NCBI RefSeq assembly: GCF_006376685.1 | Contig: NZ_VEWL01000001.1 | Coordinates: forward strand, 437,869-501,868 | Reading direction: 5' to 3' | DNA: 64,000 bases | Source: Ochrobactrum teleogrylli | GTDB lineage: Bacteria; Pseudomonadota; Alphaproteobacteria; Rhizobiales; Rhizobiaceae | Shown: positions 1 through 7,710 of the stretch, one piece after another | Numbering within the stretch: position 1 is the first letter of the stretch | Layout of the letters: each line of letters begins with the position of its first letter | The notes under the pieces: generated by a model | Seen by the model: only the letters and a program-made list of their open reading frames with translations | Told to the model about the DNA's origin: nothing | Database searches by the model: none | Made by a program: the position numbers and the translations under genes

Positions 1-1301
1 TCGCGTGACGTGACACGGGTCGGCGTCAGCGGATGAAAGGCGCGGCGTCCATCGCTGATGGCAAGCTCGATATAAAACGGTGATGTGCTATCGCCCGCGA
101 GTTCAGGTGCAAAGGCCACGAAACCATGCGCATGGCGGTTCGGGTCGAGACCGGCATTGAAGGGCGGCTGGTTGTCGAATTCGCGGGTGACGTCAGGCCG
201 GTCATAACGGGTCCATGTGCCGTCGATCTGGATTTCGCCGCGATGGCGGCGCAGCTTGACGCTTTCCACATGGCTGTCAGGGTCGAGTAGCCAACCGGAA
301 ACCAGTATGCCGCTGCCCTCAACACGGAACACATTGTCGATGCCAAGCCGCACCGGGAAAGGCAGGCCGGAAACGGTCTCGCCGCCGTCAAAGCGGTTGG
401 CGGCGGAGCGCAGCCGGAGCAAAATATCCGTCGAACTGCGCACACGCGGCAGGATGGCGCGAATATGGCTTGGCGTCTCGCGCGATCCGGCCAGCAGCCT
501 GCGATCATAGACTTCCGTGAAGCGCCAGCCGCGCCGCCCGCGAAACAACAGCCGTTCAATGTCGTTGGGTTCTACCGGCTCATTGGCAAGCAGCAATCCG
601 GCAAAGCCCGACGCCTGATCGTTGAGATCGGGGCGCGCGAAAACGCTGATCGAACATTCTGCCAGTGAAGAGTTTTTGCCGCTGATGAGCAGTCGTGTGA
701 CGGCGGGCGTCAAATCCTGCGCCCAGCCCTGAACGAAGATTTCGCCTTCATCGCTGCCGCCAATCAGCTCGATACAGCCATCGGAGCGCGCACCCACCTG
801 CAAAAGAACGGTGATGGCGGCAAGTTTCTTGCGTCCGATAGGACCGGAGATCAGCCCTTCCACCAGTTCATCGATGACCGTTGGCAGGCTCGGCCCGGCC
901 AGATCGCCGATCATGGCGACGAAATCGGCCACAGGTGCTGCGCGCGAGGCGAAATTGTAACGCGCGACCTTCGCCTTGTGCTGGAACATGATCGTCTTCA
1001 AGATGCCCCGGCGCAAAATGCCGGTCGGCACAATCGCGACGAATCCATGGGTTCCGGCGGGCGACGGCTCCTTCAGCGGCCAGGTGACGAGGTTCACCTT
1101 GACGCTCAATGCCGGATCGCCATTCAGAAAGGCAGTGACCTGATCGCCGGTCGCATTGCCGATCCCAAGCACGAGCAGAAGCGTATCCTCGATCACACAG
1201 CCGACAACCATCTCGCCCTCCATCATCATGGGCGGGCGTTCCGATGGTCGGGCAGGTTTTACTGCCGGTTGCTGCGTGGCGGGTCGTTCGTCTTGCGTCA
1301 T
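1..1301 (-). CDS. Partial large protein with repeated GW..D modules, probably a glycosyltransferase (3' end outside window)
   Basis: An open frame of at least 433 codons starts at ATG 1301 and runs off the window edge without a stop. The ribosome site GAGGGG lies just upstream and overlaps the stop codon of the preceding gene, so translation is probably coupled. I see no known catalytic domain in the visible part. It carries modules shared with two neighbours: QGWAQDL followed by RPDL and GFAGLLL (residues about 191-240), and SGWLLDP followed by GFVAFAP (about 335-399). A weaker GFVAIVP copy lies near residue 86. In the 769-aa protein of the same operon the module precedes a GT2 domain, so I infer that a transferase domain may follow beyond the window. 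The function is otherwise unknown. It is the last visible gene of the five-gene minus-strand operon. Confidence 0.75.
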   Translation of the reverse strand, partial: MTQDERPATQQPAVKPARPSERPPMMMEGEMVVGCVIEDTLLLVLGIGNATGDQVTAFLNGDPALSVKVNLVTWPLKEPSPAGTHGFVAIVPTGILRRGILKTIMFQHKAKVARYNFASRAAPVADFVAMIGDLAGPSLPTVIDELVEGLISGPIGRKKLAAITVLLQVGARSDGCIELIGGSDEGEIFVQGWAQDLTPAVTRLLISGKNSSLAECSISVFARPDLNDQASGFAGLLLANEPVEPNDIERLLFRGRRGWRFTEVYDRRLLAGSRETPSHIRAILPRVRSSTDILLRLRSAANRFDGGETVSGLPFPVRLGIDNVFRVEGSGILVSGWLLDPDSHVESVKLRRHRGEIQIDGTWTRYDRPDVTREFDNQPPFNAGLDPNRHAHGFVAFAPELAGDSTSPFYIELAISDGRRAFHPLTPTRVTSR

Positions 1302-1311
1302 GGGTTTCCCC

Positions 1312-2082
1312 TCAGCGCATCACGAAAAGCGTCAGGATAGCACCCGCGACGAAGCCCGCCATCACATACATCAGCATGAACAGCAGCTTCACGTCGCCAC
1401 CGGCGCGTTTGCGCACGTCGTCAATGCGCTTTTCGAGCCCAGCGACCACACCATCCATGCGCATGATGTGCACGTCGAGCTCGGTCATGCGCTGATGCAG
1501 ATCGGTGCGCAATCCGTCGACGGATGTGGCTATGTCCGCCATTTCGGCAGGCGCAGCGTTGCCCGAACTGTCAAGCACCGGGGCTACGCGTTGCAGTGAA
1601 CGCTGATTGACCTGCAATTGGCGCTGCGCGGCCATCAGCATGTCGAGCTTGTCGAGAATGCGCGTCATCGGCGCTGCAATCAGCGCTTCGGCGGCCTGTT
1701 CGTCGGGCTTCGGCACACGCAGTTTCTGCTCATTGCCTGCCGCATTGGCTGCGACGACAACAAGTTCACCGGCGCGGGCAGCCGCGAATTGCGGCAGCAT
1801 CACTTCGAAAGCATGCAGGCCGTCGCCAATGCCGTTGCGCTTCAGGTCGGGACGTTCCTTGTCCGCCGGTGCTTCCGCGATGGGTTTGTCATCAAGAAGA
1901 ACGCGGATCAAAAGCCGTTCCGTGGGCGCTCCGGGATCAAACGCCCAGCCGTAAAGGCGGCCTTCCTCGATGGCGTCAACGCGTCCTTTCATGGCTTCTG
2001 TCCTCTGAGGTGCGGCAGATGCAGTCTGTGCTGCTGCCGGATTTGCTGCCCCTTCGGCTGGAACTTTGGTCGCGATGTTCAT
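1312..2082 (-). CDS. Membrane-anchored coiled-coil protein with a GW.FDP module
   Basis: 256 aa from ATG 2082, chosen because AAGAGG lies five bases upstream; a start 27 bases earlier would overlap the preceding gene. The Ala/Pro-rich N-terminus leads into a module with YGWAFDP (about residues 44-50), RPDL and HAFEVMLP. A predicted coiled coil (about 120-225) and a single C-terminal membrane segment (about 230-253) follow. There is no signal peptide, so the topology is probably tail-anchored with the module in the cytoplasm. The module is shared with the flanking truncated protein and with the 769-aa GT2 protein. It sits ten bases after a GT4 gene and eleven before the next start, inside a glycan operon. 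I infer a scaffold or chain-length role for a glycosyltransferase complex, but the family is not one I recognise. Confidence 0.7.
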   Translation of the reverse strand: MNIATKVPAEGAANPAAAQTASAAPQRTEAMKGRVDAIEEGRLYGWAFDPGAPTERLLIRVLLDDKPIAEAPADKERPDLKRNGIGDGLHAFEVMLPQFAAARAGELVVVAANAAGNEQKLRVPKPDEQAAEALIAAPMTRILDKLDMLMAAQRQLQVNQRSLQRVAPVLDSSGNAAPAEMADIATSVDGLRTDLHQRMTELDVHIMRMDGVVAGLEKRIDDVRKRAGGDVKLLFMLMYVMAGFVAGAILTLFVMR

Positions 2083-2092
2083 AGTGTACCTC

Positions 2093-3352
2093 TTATGCTG
2101 CCTCGACACGGGTCGTTCGCAGTGTTCCGATCAGATCGAGATAGCGCGATGCCGTCGTGTCGATAGTGTCCGGATGGCGTGCATTGTGGCTCAGCGACTG
2201 ACGCAGCTCCGGGTTTTCCGCCATACGACGCATGGCTTCCGCCAGCGCCTGCGGATCATTGGGCGGAACGGTTAGGCCGTTTACGCCGTCCGTAATCATT
2301 TCAGCCATGCCGCCGATATTGGAGCAGATGACCGGGCAATCCTGTCCCTGCGCTTCCTGAATGACGAGGGGCGCATTTTCCCACCAGATCGACGGCATGA
2401 TGGCGCAATCGACGGTGCGGATAAGCTGCGCGATATCTTCACGCCGATAGGCGCCGCGCCGTTGCACGAAGGCGGCCGTGTCAGAGAAAAGCTGGTCGAT
2501 TTCGCTGACAAAGCTCTCGCTTTGAAAGGGTGCCGCACCATGCACGCGCAATTCGAAATCGAAACCTTCATTGATGAGTTGCTGCGCTGCCCGGAGCAGA
2601 ACCGTCGCGCCCTTCCATGGGTTCAGATTGCCGAAATAGCCGAAGACAGGCTTGGTTCTTGCGCGGCGCGGGGCGTCGATAGCAGGGCGCTCCGGCTGGC
2701 CGTTGGGAATGACGCTGATCAGCTCTTCCGACAGGCCCCAGTCAACATAACGCTGTTTCAGGAATTCGCTGGGAGACACGAAGGCGTCGACAGCGCTCAA
2801 CAATGATTTGATATGGCGCTCGCGCAGTACGAATTTGTCGAGCGCTATGTCCTTGAAACAGGCATGACAGCGATCCGGGCTGGCGCCGTAGCAGAGTTCC
2901 TTGCCGGTCGTACGCACCATCAGCCCGTCATGGTGACAGATCGGGTAATAGTCATGCAATGTCAGGACGATACGGCAATCCGGCAATGTGCGGCGGACGA
3001 TATGCGGAAATTCTGCGCCCAGCAGCAACAGATGGTGAAGATGCACCACATCCGGGCGAAAATCCTTCAGCAGTTCCACAATGTCCGGCACGATGCCGTA
3101 GAGATCGACCTGGCTCAGGTTGAAACGGTCAAAATGACCCGACCAGAGCAGGATTTCATCGCCGCCGTTACCTATGCTCTGAAAGCTGGTTCCCGGGCGT
3201 TCCTGACGGTGAATCTTGTTGGTGGCTCCCAGAAACAATGCTTCGCAACCGGCGCGCTGATAGGCGCGGAACAGGTCATGCGCGAAGATTTCCGTCCCGC
3301 CGGGATGCAGCGAGGGGTGATTATGGGCAGCAACGAGCACGCGTTCGGCCAT
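2093..3352 (-). CDS. GT4 family glycosyltransferase
   Basis: 419 aa with the two Rossmann-like halves of a GT-B enzyme. The N-terminal half begins with a HPSLHPGGTE loop that resembles the Gly-rich acceptor loop of GT4 enzymes. The C-terminal half has VFGYFGNLNPWKG (donor-domain start) and IMPSIWWENAPLVIQEAQ, which fits the EX7E motif that binds the nucleotide sugar. It probably adds a sugar to a surface polysaccharide at the inner face of the cytoplasmic membrane; donor and acceptor cannot be read from sequence. A Cys-rich stretch near residues 160-180 (CHHDG, CYG, CHACF) is common in a subgroup of GT4 enzymes. The start overlaps the methyltransferase stop as TGATG, so the two are translationally coupled. 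Confidence 0.9.
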   Translation of the reverse strand: MAERVLVAAHNHPSLHPGGTEIFAHDLFRAYQRAGCEALFLGATNKIHRQERPGTSFQSIGNGGDEILLWSGHFDRFNLSQVDLYGIVPDIVELLKDFRPDVVHLHHLLLLGAEFPHIVRRTLPDCRIVLTLHDYYPICHHDGLMVRTTGKELCYGASPDRCHACFKDIALDKFVLRERHIKSLLSAVDAFVSPSEFLKQRYVDWGLSEELISVIPNGQPERPAIDAPRRARTKPVFGYFGNLNPWKGATVLLRAAQQLINEGFDFELRVHGAAPFQSESFVSEIDQLFSDTAAFVQRRGAYRREDIAQLIRTVDCAIMPSIWWENAPLVIQEAQGQDCPVICSNIGGMAEMITDGVNGLTVPPNDPQALAEAMRRMAENPELRQSLSHNARHPDTIDTTASRYLDLIGTLRTTRVEAA

Positions 3353-4188
3353 CAGGCAGCGCCTCCGCGTGTTGCGATGAAGAGGTCCTGATAATGGTCG
3401 GATGCGATCCCGCGCCAGTGACCGAAGGATTTCAGTTCCAGCGACAGGCCGACACCTGCAAGGGCGCGATCCATAAAGCCGTTCTCAAAGCCGACGGCGG
3501 CAAGCGGCGGAAGTTCCGGCACATACCAGCAGGGCCCCGCACCGCTGCGTTCGAAACTGAGGCGCGGATCGCGTTTGCCATGGCGATCGCGCGCGGCAAT
3601 ATCATCCACGACAAACGCCGTCATGAACAATTTGCCGCCGGGCGCCAGCACGCGCGCGATCTCCCGCAGATAGACTTTGACTTCGTCAGCGTCGAGATGT
3701 GTCACCACCGATGTCATGATGACGAAATCGACGCTCTTGTCGGGAAACGGCAGAACGAGGTGAAGGCCATCGACAGCGCCACGCGGATTATAGAGCGCAT
3801 GGGCAATGTCGATATGTTGGAACTGAAAGTTCGGATAAAGCGCGCTGATATGCTGGCGACACCAGCTTGTCCCGCCCGCAACCGGGTCGATGCCCGCATA
3901 TCGCCCCTTGGCAGGATCGAGATATTGCGTCAGCGGCACCGCCATGCGCCCGATACCCGAACCGATATCGAGAACGCGCGCGTCAGGCTTGAGGCCGCCC
4001 TTGCGGATGAAATGTCCGAGAAATTCAGCACCGACAGCCCGGAAATCGCCGTCGCCGACAAACACGCTGTTGGGGTCGGGTGAGGGCAGGAAGCGGTTCT
4101 TCAAGACGGCGCGTGTCAGCCAGCCGATCTGTTCTTCGGGGATTGGAAGTTTGGTTTCAGGCTGTTTCAGCGCTACCACGTCGGTCAA
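3352..4188 (-). CDS. Class I SAM-dependent methyltransferase
   Basis: 278 aa. SAM-binding motif I is VLDIGSGIGRM (residues 72-82), the acidic motif II follows at AGIDPV, and VIMTSVVTHL with LAPGGKLFMTAF gives the later strands of the Rossmann fold. This is the common methyltransferase type found in polysaccharide operons, where it may methylate a sugar or cap a chain. The start overlaps the stop of the upstream 769-aa GT2 gene (ATGA), and the stop overlaps the start of the downstream GT4 gene. Substrate is unknown; assignment to sugar methylation is inference from the neighbours. Confidence 0.88.
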   Translation of the reverse strand: MTDVVALKQPETKLPIPEEQIGWLTRAVLKNRFLPSPDPNSVFVGDGDFRAVGAEFLGHFIRKGGLKPDARVLDIGSGIGRMAVPLTQYLDPAKGRYAGIDPVAGGTSWCRQHISALYPNFQFQHIDIAHALYNPRGAVDGLHLVLPFPDKSVDFVIMTSVVTHLDADEVKVYLREIARVLAPGGKLFMTAFVVDDIAARDRHGKRDPRLSFERSGAGPCWYVPELPPLAAVGFENGFMDRALAGVGLSLELKSFGHWRGIASDHYQDLFIATRGGAA

Positions 4189-6494
4189 GCGACGCTCCTT
4201 TCATATTTGGCATCGATCACATTGGCCGACGGCGCGGTCTGCGCTTCGTCTTCAGGCGGAGCCATCAGGTCGGTGATGTCTTCATCCCAGCGCTGGGTAT
4301 GCAGCCAGGAATTATATTGGCTGGCGAGACCACGCATATAATCGGCGCTGCGGCGGATCGAGCGGCGCTCGAAATGGTAGAGCGCCACGGCAGGGTCGTA
4401 GTAGACCTGAAAGCCGAGCTGGCGGATTTTCAGGCAAAGATCGCTGTCTTCATAGTCGCCGATCACATAGTCTTCAGTATATCCGCCGACGAGATCCAAG
4501 ATATCCTTGCGGGTTATAAGGCAGGCACCAGTAACGCCGGGCACATCGCGTCCCACAAGGGCAGGAGCATAGCTGCCGGGCATGCCCTTGTAATAATGAT
4601 GGTTGAGCCAGACGCCGTGGCGGTCACGAGCGAAATAGAGGCCCGCATGCTGGAGCGAGCCGTCTTCGAACAGCAGGCGAGGGCCGATAGCTCCAAGCCG
4701 CTTGTTATCGAAGAGCGGTTGCAGAAGCTGTTGCAGCCAGCCGTGCTTTTCCGGCACAACATCAGAATTCAGCATCACAATGGCCGTACCCGTTGCCACG
4801 CTCGCACCCGCATTGCAGGCGCGGGCATAACCGCCATTGCGGTTCATGATGACAAGGCGAAACGGCAGGTCATGCAAGATATGCAGGCCACCCAGCATAT
4901 GCTCGGTGTCGTCGTGTATTTCCGGCGAATCGAGAACGAAAATCAGTTCGGCATTGCGGACGATCCATGGATCGGTCGCCATGGCCGAAAACTGGAAGCG
5001 CAGGAAATCGAGATTGCGATAAAGCGGAATGACGATTGAGGCGACCGGATTGGCGGGTATCATGCCGAAATCCTTGACCTCCGAAATGCGCACGGTTGCG
5101 CCGAGCTTCTTTTCCACTTCGGTCAAGGCCGGGGCGAGAATGGTCTCGAACACCTTCGGGCGGGCATGTTGCGGCGGCACGGCGCGCAAGATGCGCTTGC
5201 GCTGCTCCGCCGGTTCGAATGGCTGCGGGGCAGGGACGAGCGGTGCGACTGCGCCGGATGTGAGCCGCATCTGGAAACGCGGTTGCAGAAGCGGGCCAAG
5301 GTTCTTAGCCGCCGGCAGCCACGCGACAAATCCTGTCACATCGGCCTGTGGGGCATCCTCGCGCTTGGCGATCTTGCCGGGGAATTTGTGGAAATGGGCT
5401 TTCAGCGAAATCGCACTGCCATTGGCGGGCAGATATTCGATATCGCCCAGCATGGCGGAGGGATCGTGATACCACCCGCCAACGATCAGCCCGTTATCCA
5501 GTGCAAGCGCGAGATCGATTTCCGCTGCCGGGTTATGGCTTGCGGATTGCGTGATCTGGCGCACCGGAAGAGGCGAACGGCTTTGCAGATCGATGGCGAC
5601 CGCGGGGCCGCTTGTGCCGAGTTTGGCGAGTTCGCCAACCAGAAATTCGCGCAGATCGGCATTGCCTTGCCATTTGGACCACCATTTGCCGAAATCCATC
5701 GGCTCTGACGGGCCATCGGCGAGTTTGCGGATCGCAACACCCTTTTGTCCTGTCAGGACGAACAGAAAGGATGATGGCAGATCCTGTGGCGATTCGACCA
5801 GAAGATGGCAGGGTTGCCACGCCTTGCGTGATTGCTGTCCGACCGTGAAGCGCGGCGGGATGACGATGACGCTTCCATTACTGACGCCATAGATGGCAGA
5901 AATTTCGCCCAGCATCGGGTCAACGGCGGTTTCCAGCAGATGATGCCCCGCAACCGGCTGGCCGCAGTTCTGGATATCGCGCGGTTCCGGGGTCAGCGCC
6001 AGCGTGATGTCACGGACGAGGGCTGCAAAAGTCTGATTGCGCGACAGGCGAAACGCGCTGCGCCACGTGGAGAGAATGGTCGAGAGCAGCTTGATATGCC
6101 CGGGCAGCGTCAGGTCCGACAGGATGCGCTCGCTATCAAAGGATGCCAGTTCGTTGGCGGGGTAGAGAACGGTCTGAACAGTGGGGCCGAGGGAACCCGC
6201 AGAAAGCGCAAACTCGACCGGCTCGCTGCCGGTGCGCATGGCCCAGAACATGCGCGTGCCGCCGCTTTCCAGCGGAATGCCGACGCTCAGCAGAGGCACC
6301 GGCTGAACAGGCATTTCGAGCGCGCATTTGGTCGACTGGCGTGCCGGGCTTGGAATATCCCAGGCAATCACTGCAATATCGGCGCAAAGACGGCAAATCG
6401 AAAGGTTTTCGGGTTTGCTTTCCCGGAGGTCGCGCGAGCCGATATCGCTTGCCCCGATGCCGCTTGCAAATTCCGCCGAATGGTCGAGGTTCAA
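4185..6494 (-). CDS. Large GT2 glycosyltransferase with N-terminal GW..DP module
   Basis: 769 aa, beginning at TTG 6494 with AAAGGG about eight bases upstream; no earlier ATG is available. Residues 1-480 are an extended region without a clear known domain. It includes GGWYHDP (339-345) and GFVAWLP (388-394), the module also seen in the two downstream membrane/GT-like proteins. Residues about 484-715 are a GT2 (GT-A fold) domain: ASIVIPLYRN, the nucleotide-binding NRNGGYARACNAG, the DxD-like MLNSD, GACLITRK, and GDYEDSDLCLKI containing the catalytic-base ED. This is the first gene of the minus-strand glycan operon and lies 147 bases downstream of the RTX gene, separated by a terminator. It probably extends a rhamnan- or galactan-like chain; the exact reaction is unknown. 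Confidence 0.88.
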   Translation of the reverse strand: MNLDHSAEFASGIGASDIGSRDLRESKPENLSICRLCADIAVIAWDIPSPARQSTKCALEMPVQPVPLLSVGIPLESGGTRMFWAMRTGSEPVEFALSAGSLGPTVQTVLYPANELASFDSERILSDLTLPGHIKLLSTILSTWRSAFRLSRNQTFAALVRDITLALTPEPRDIQNCGQPVAGHHLLETAVDPMLGEISAIYGVSNGSVIVIPPRFTVGQQSRKAWQPCHLLVESPQDLPSSFLFVLTGQKGVAIRKLADGPSEPMDFGKWWSKWQGNADLREFLVGELAKLGTSGPAVAIDLQSRSPLPVRQITQSASHNPAAEIDLALALDNGLIVGGWYHDPSAMLGDIEYLPANGSAISLKAHFHKFPGKIAKREDAPQADVTGFVAWLPAAKNLGPLLQPRFQMRLTSGAVAPLVPAPQPFEPAEQRKRILRAVPPQHARPKVFETILAPALTEVEKKLGATVRISEVKDFGMIPANPVASIVIPLYRNLDFLRFQFSAMATDPWIVRNAELIFVLDSPEIHDDTEHMLGGLHILHDLPFRLVIMNRNGGYARACNAGASVATGTAIVMLNSDVVPEKHGWLQQLLQPLFDNKRLGAIGPRLLFEDGSLQHAGLYFARDRHGVWLNHHYYKGMPGSYAPALVGRDVPGVTGACLITRKDILDLVGGYTEDYVIGDYEDSDLCLKIRQLGFQVYYDPAVALYHFERRSIRRSADYMRGLASQYNSWLHTQRWDEDITDLMAPPEDEAQTAPSANVIDAKYERSVA

Positions 6495-6598
6495 TGCGAA
6501 TACCCTTTCATTCTTGTCGGATGCAGGAATTCAACAACAAGCCCGCATTCTGATCCGAAAACTGGCAGTCACTTTTCGGAATTCGCTTCAAAAGAAAA

Positions 6599-6626
6599 CG
6601 TGCCCGGCGGGAGGCTGCCGGGCACG
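6599..6626 (-). terminator. Intrinsic terminator after the RTX gene
   Basis: A perfect 10-bp stem (CGTGCCCGGC at 6599-6608 with GCCGGGCACG at 6617-6626) has an 8-base loop. Read on the minus strand it is followed by TTTTCTTTTG. It lies 16 bases after the RTX stop codon and insulates that gene from the GT2 operon downstream. Confidence 0.9.
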
Positions 6627-6641
6627 CCATTATTGGTTCAA

Positions 6642-7301
6642 TCAGTGAACGGTGAAGTACTGGTCGGGATGCGACTGTACGTCGTCGGCACTGGTGTTCA
6701 CGAGGGTAACGCTGTCGCCATTGCCGAGATCGACAACGACATTGCCACCAACCTGCGTGACGCGATCGGCAAGATCGTCCGCGGACGAAATGTCGAGGCC
6801 ATTGATACCCTTCTGAATCTGAAGGATGTCCTCGCCAGGATTGAAGTCGAGAATGACGTCGTTTCCGCCGCCACCATTGAACAGGAACGTGTCGCTCCCG
6901 TTGCCACCGATAAGGATGTCGTTTCCGGCGCCGCCATCAAGGATGTCGTTGCCGTTGCCGCCATACAGGATATCGTTGTGCGCGCCGCCATAGAGCAGGT
7001 CACTGCCGTTGCCGCCCTGGAGAATGTCGTCTCCATTGCCACCAAACAGCACGTCGCTGCCATTGCCGCCGCTCAGGACGTCGTTTCCTTCATTGCCGTA
7101 AAGAATGTCATTGCCATTCTCGCCGAACAGGGTGTCGTTTCCCGTGCCGCCGAAAAGAATGTCGCTGCCATTCCCACCGAAGATGGTGTCATTGCCATCC
7201 CCTCCGAAAACGAGATCATCACCGCCATGGGCACGGATGAAATCGTCAAAGCGGGAGCCGAACAACACGTCGTCGTAGGCGCCGCCTTCTAGAGTGGCCA
7301 T
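6642..7301 (-). CDS. Small RTX calcium-binding protein, probable type I secretion cargo
   Basis: 219 aa. Residues about 5-140 are almost entirely glycine/aspartate nonapeptide repeats of the GGxGxDxUx type (for example GGNGSDILF and GGTGNDTLF), roughly fourteen in a row. These fold into a calcium-loaded parallel beta roll. The last ~70 residues (DFNPGEDILQIQKGIN through to YFTVH) match the usual C-terminal region carrying the uncleaved type I secretion signal. There is no enzymatic or adhesive domain, so the protein is little more than a beta roll. AAGGAG lies upstream of ATG 7301. The ABC exporter and membrane-fusion genes lie immediately upstream on the same strand but behind their own terminator, so this gene is probably transcribed alone from the AT-rich region 7302-7590. 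Confidence 0.92.
   Translation of the reverse strand: MATLEGGAYDDVLFGSRFDDFIRAHGGDDLVFGGDGNDTIFGGNGSDILFGGTGNDTLFGENGNDILYGNEGNDVLSGGNGSDVLFGGNGDDILQGGNGSDLLYGGAHNDILYGGNGNDILDGGAGNDILIGGNGSDTFLFNGGGGNDVILDFNPGEDILQIQKGINGLDISSADDLADRVTQVGGNVVVDLGNGDSVTLVNTSADDVQSHPDQYFTVH
6880..7290 (-). repeat. Tandem 27-bp coding repeats of the RTX beta roll
   Basis: Diverged 27-base units encode the nonapeptide repeats of the RTX protein. On the plus strand they appear as recurring 'gccattgccgcc' and 'gatgtcgttgcc' words. Unit length is constant but third-codon positions vary, as expected for selection on protein rather than on DNA. Confidence 0.8.
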
Positions 7302-7535
7302 CTGCTTCTCCTTGTGTTCCGTTGGGTTTCACAAGCCGGAATGCTCCGACCATTATGCTCGTAGTAGTCTGATACGTATCTTTGATAAATACAACATCGG
7401 AAAATGGTATAATTATAGAAATGCCGTGTAACAATTTATTACGAAAAATTTATATTCCAGAATTGTGAACTTCTTTTAAAATTACTTTTGTATCAATTAT
7501 AATTTGTATTTGGATTATATTTAAACGCAAATTGC

Positions 7536-7548
7536 TTCAAAATTTGAA
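7536..7548. promoter_or_regulatory. Palindrome TTCAAAATTTGAA upstream of the RTX gene
   Basis: Six-base arms (TTCAAA/TTTGAA) around one central base, 235 bases before the RTX start. The same 13-mer recurs at 11058-11070, and its reverse complement at 13035-13047. A repressor operator is inferred. Confidence 0.5.
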
Positions 7549-7591
7549 ACGTCACGGAATTGTCAAGAAAATGCCCGTTTTTCAAAACGAT

Positions 7592-7623
7592 GCCGCCGCG
7601 CATCGTTTCCAATGCGCGGCGGC
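7592..7623 (-). terminator. Terminator of the type I exporter operon
   Basis: A perfect 12-bp stem, GCCGCCGCGCAT (7592-7603) with ATGCGCGGCGGC (7612-7623), and an 8-base loop. On the minus strand it is followed by ATCGTTTTG. It lies about 90 bases after the membrane-fusion gene stop. The T run is short, so termination may be partial, allowing some read-through into the RTX gene. Confidence 0.75.
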
Positions 7624-7710
7624 GATAGAATCTGAAATTGCGTACTTAATTCAAACTATACTGTAGAACGCATTTTCTAAATGTCCGGGTAAGAACGCGC
7701 AGTTTCGACC

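Larger units (their letters stand above)
7302..7710. other. AT-rich intergenic region between RTX gene and exporter operon
   Basis: About 410 bases without a gene. Bases 7380-7545 are markedly AT-rich compared with the surrounding coding sequence and should contain the RTX promoter. They include the palindrome TTCAAAATTTGAA (7536-7548). Bases 7592-7623 form the terminator of the exporter operon. Nothing coding is visible. Confidence 0.8.

Noticed and set aside
6880-7290. Regular short repeats suggesting a CRISPR array
   Set aside because: The unit is 27 bases in frame with no spacers of different sequence, and encodes RTX nonapeptides.
5832-7292. 486-codon plus-strand frame opposite the RTX and GT2 genes, with Val/Ala/Ile-rich repeats
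   Set aside because: The repeats are the reverse complement of RTX nonapeptide codons; it spans two genes and a terminator and has no independent support.
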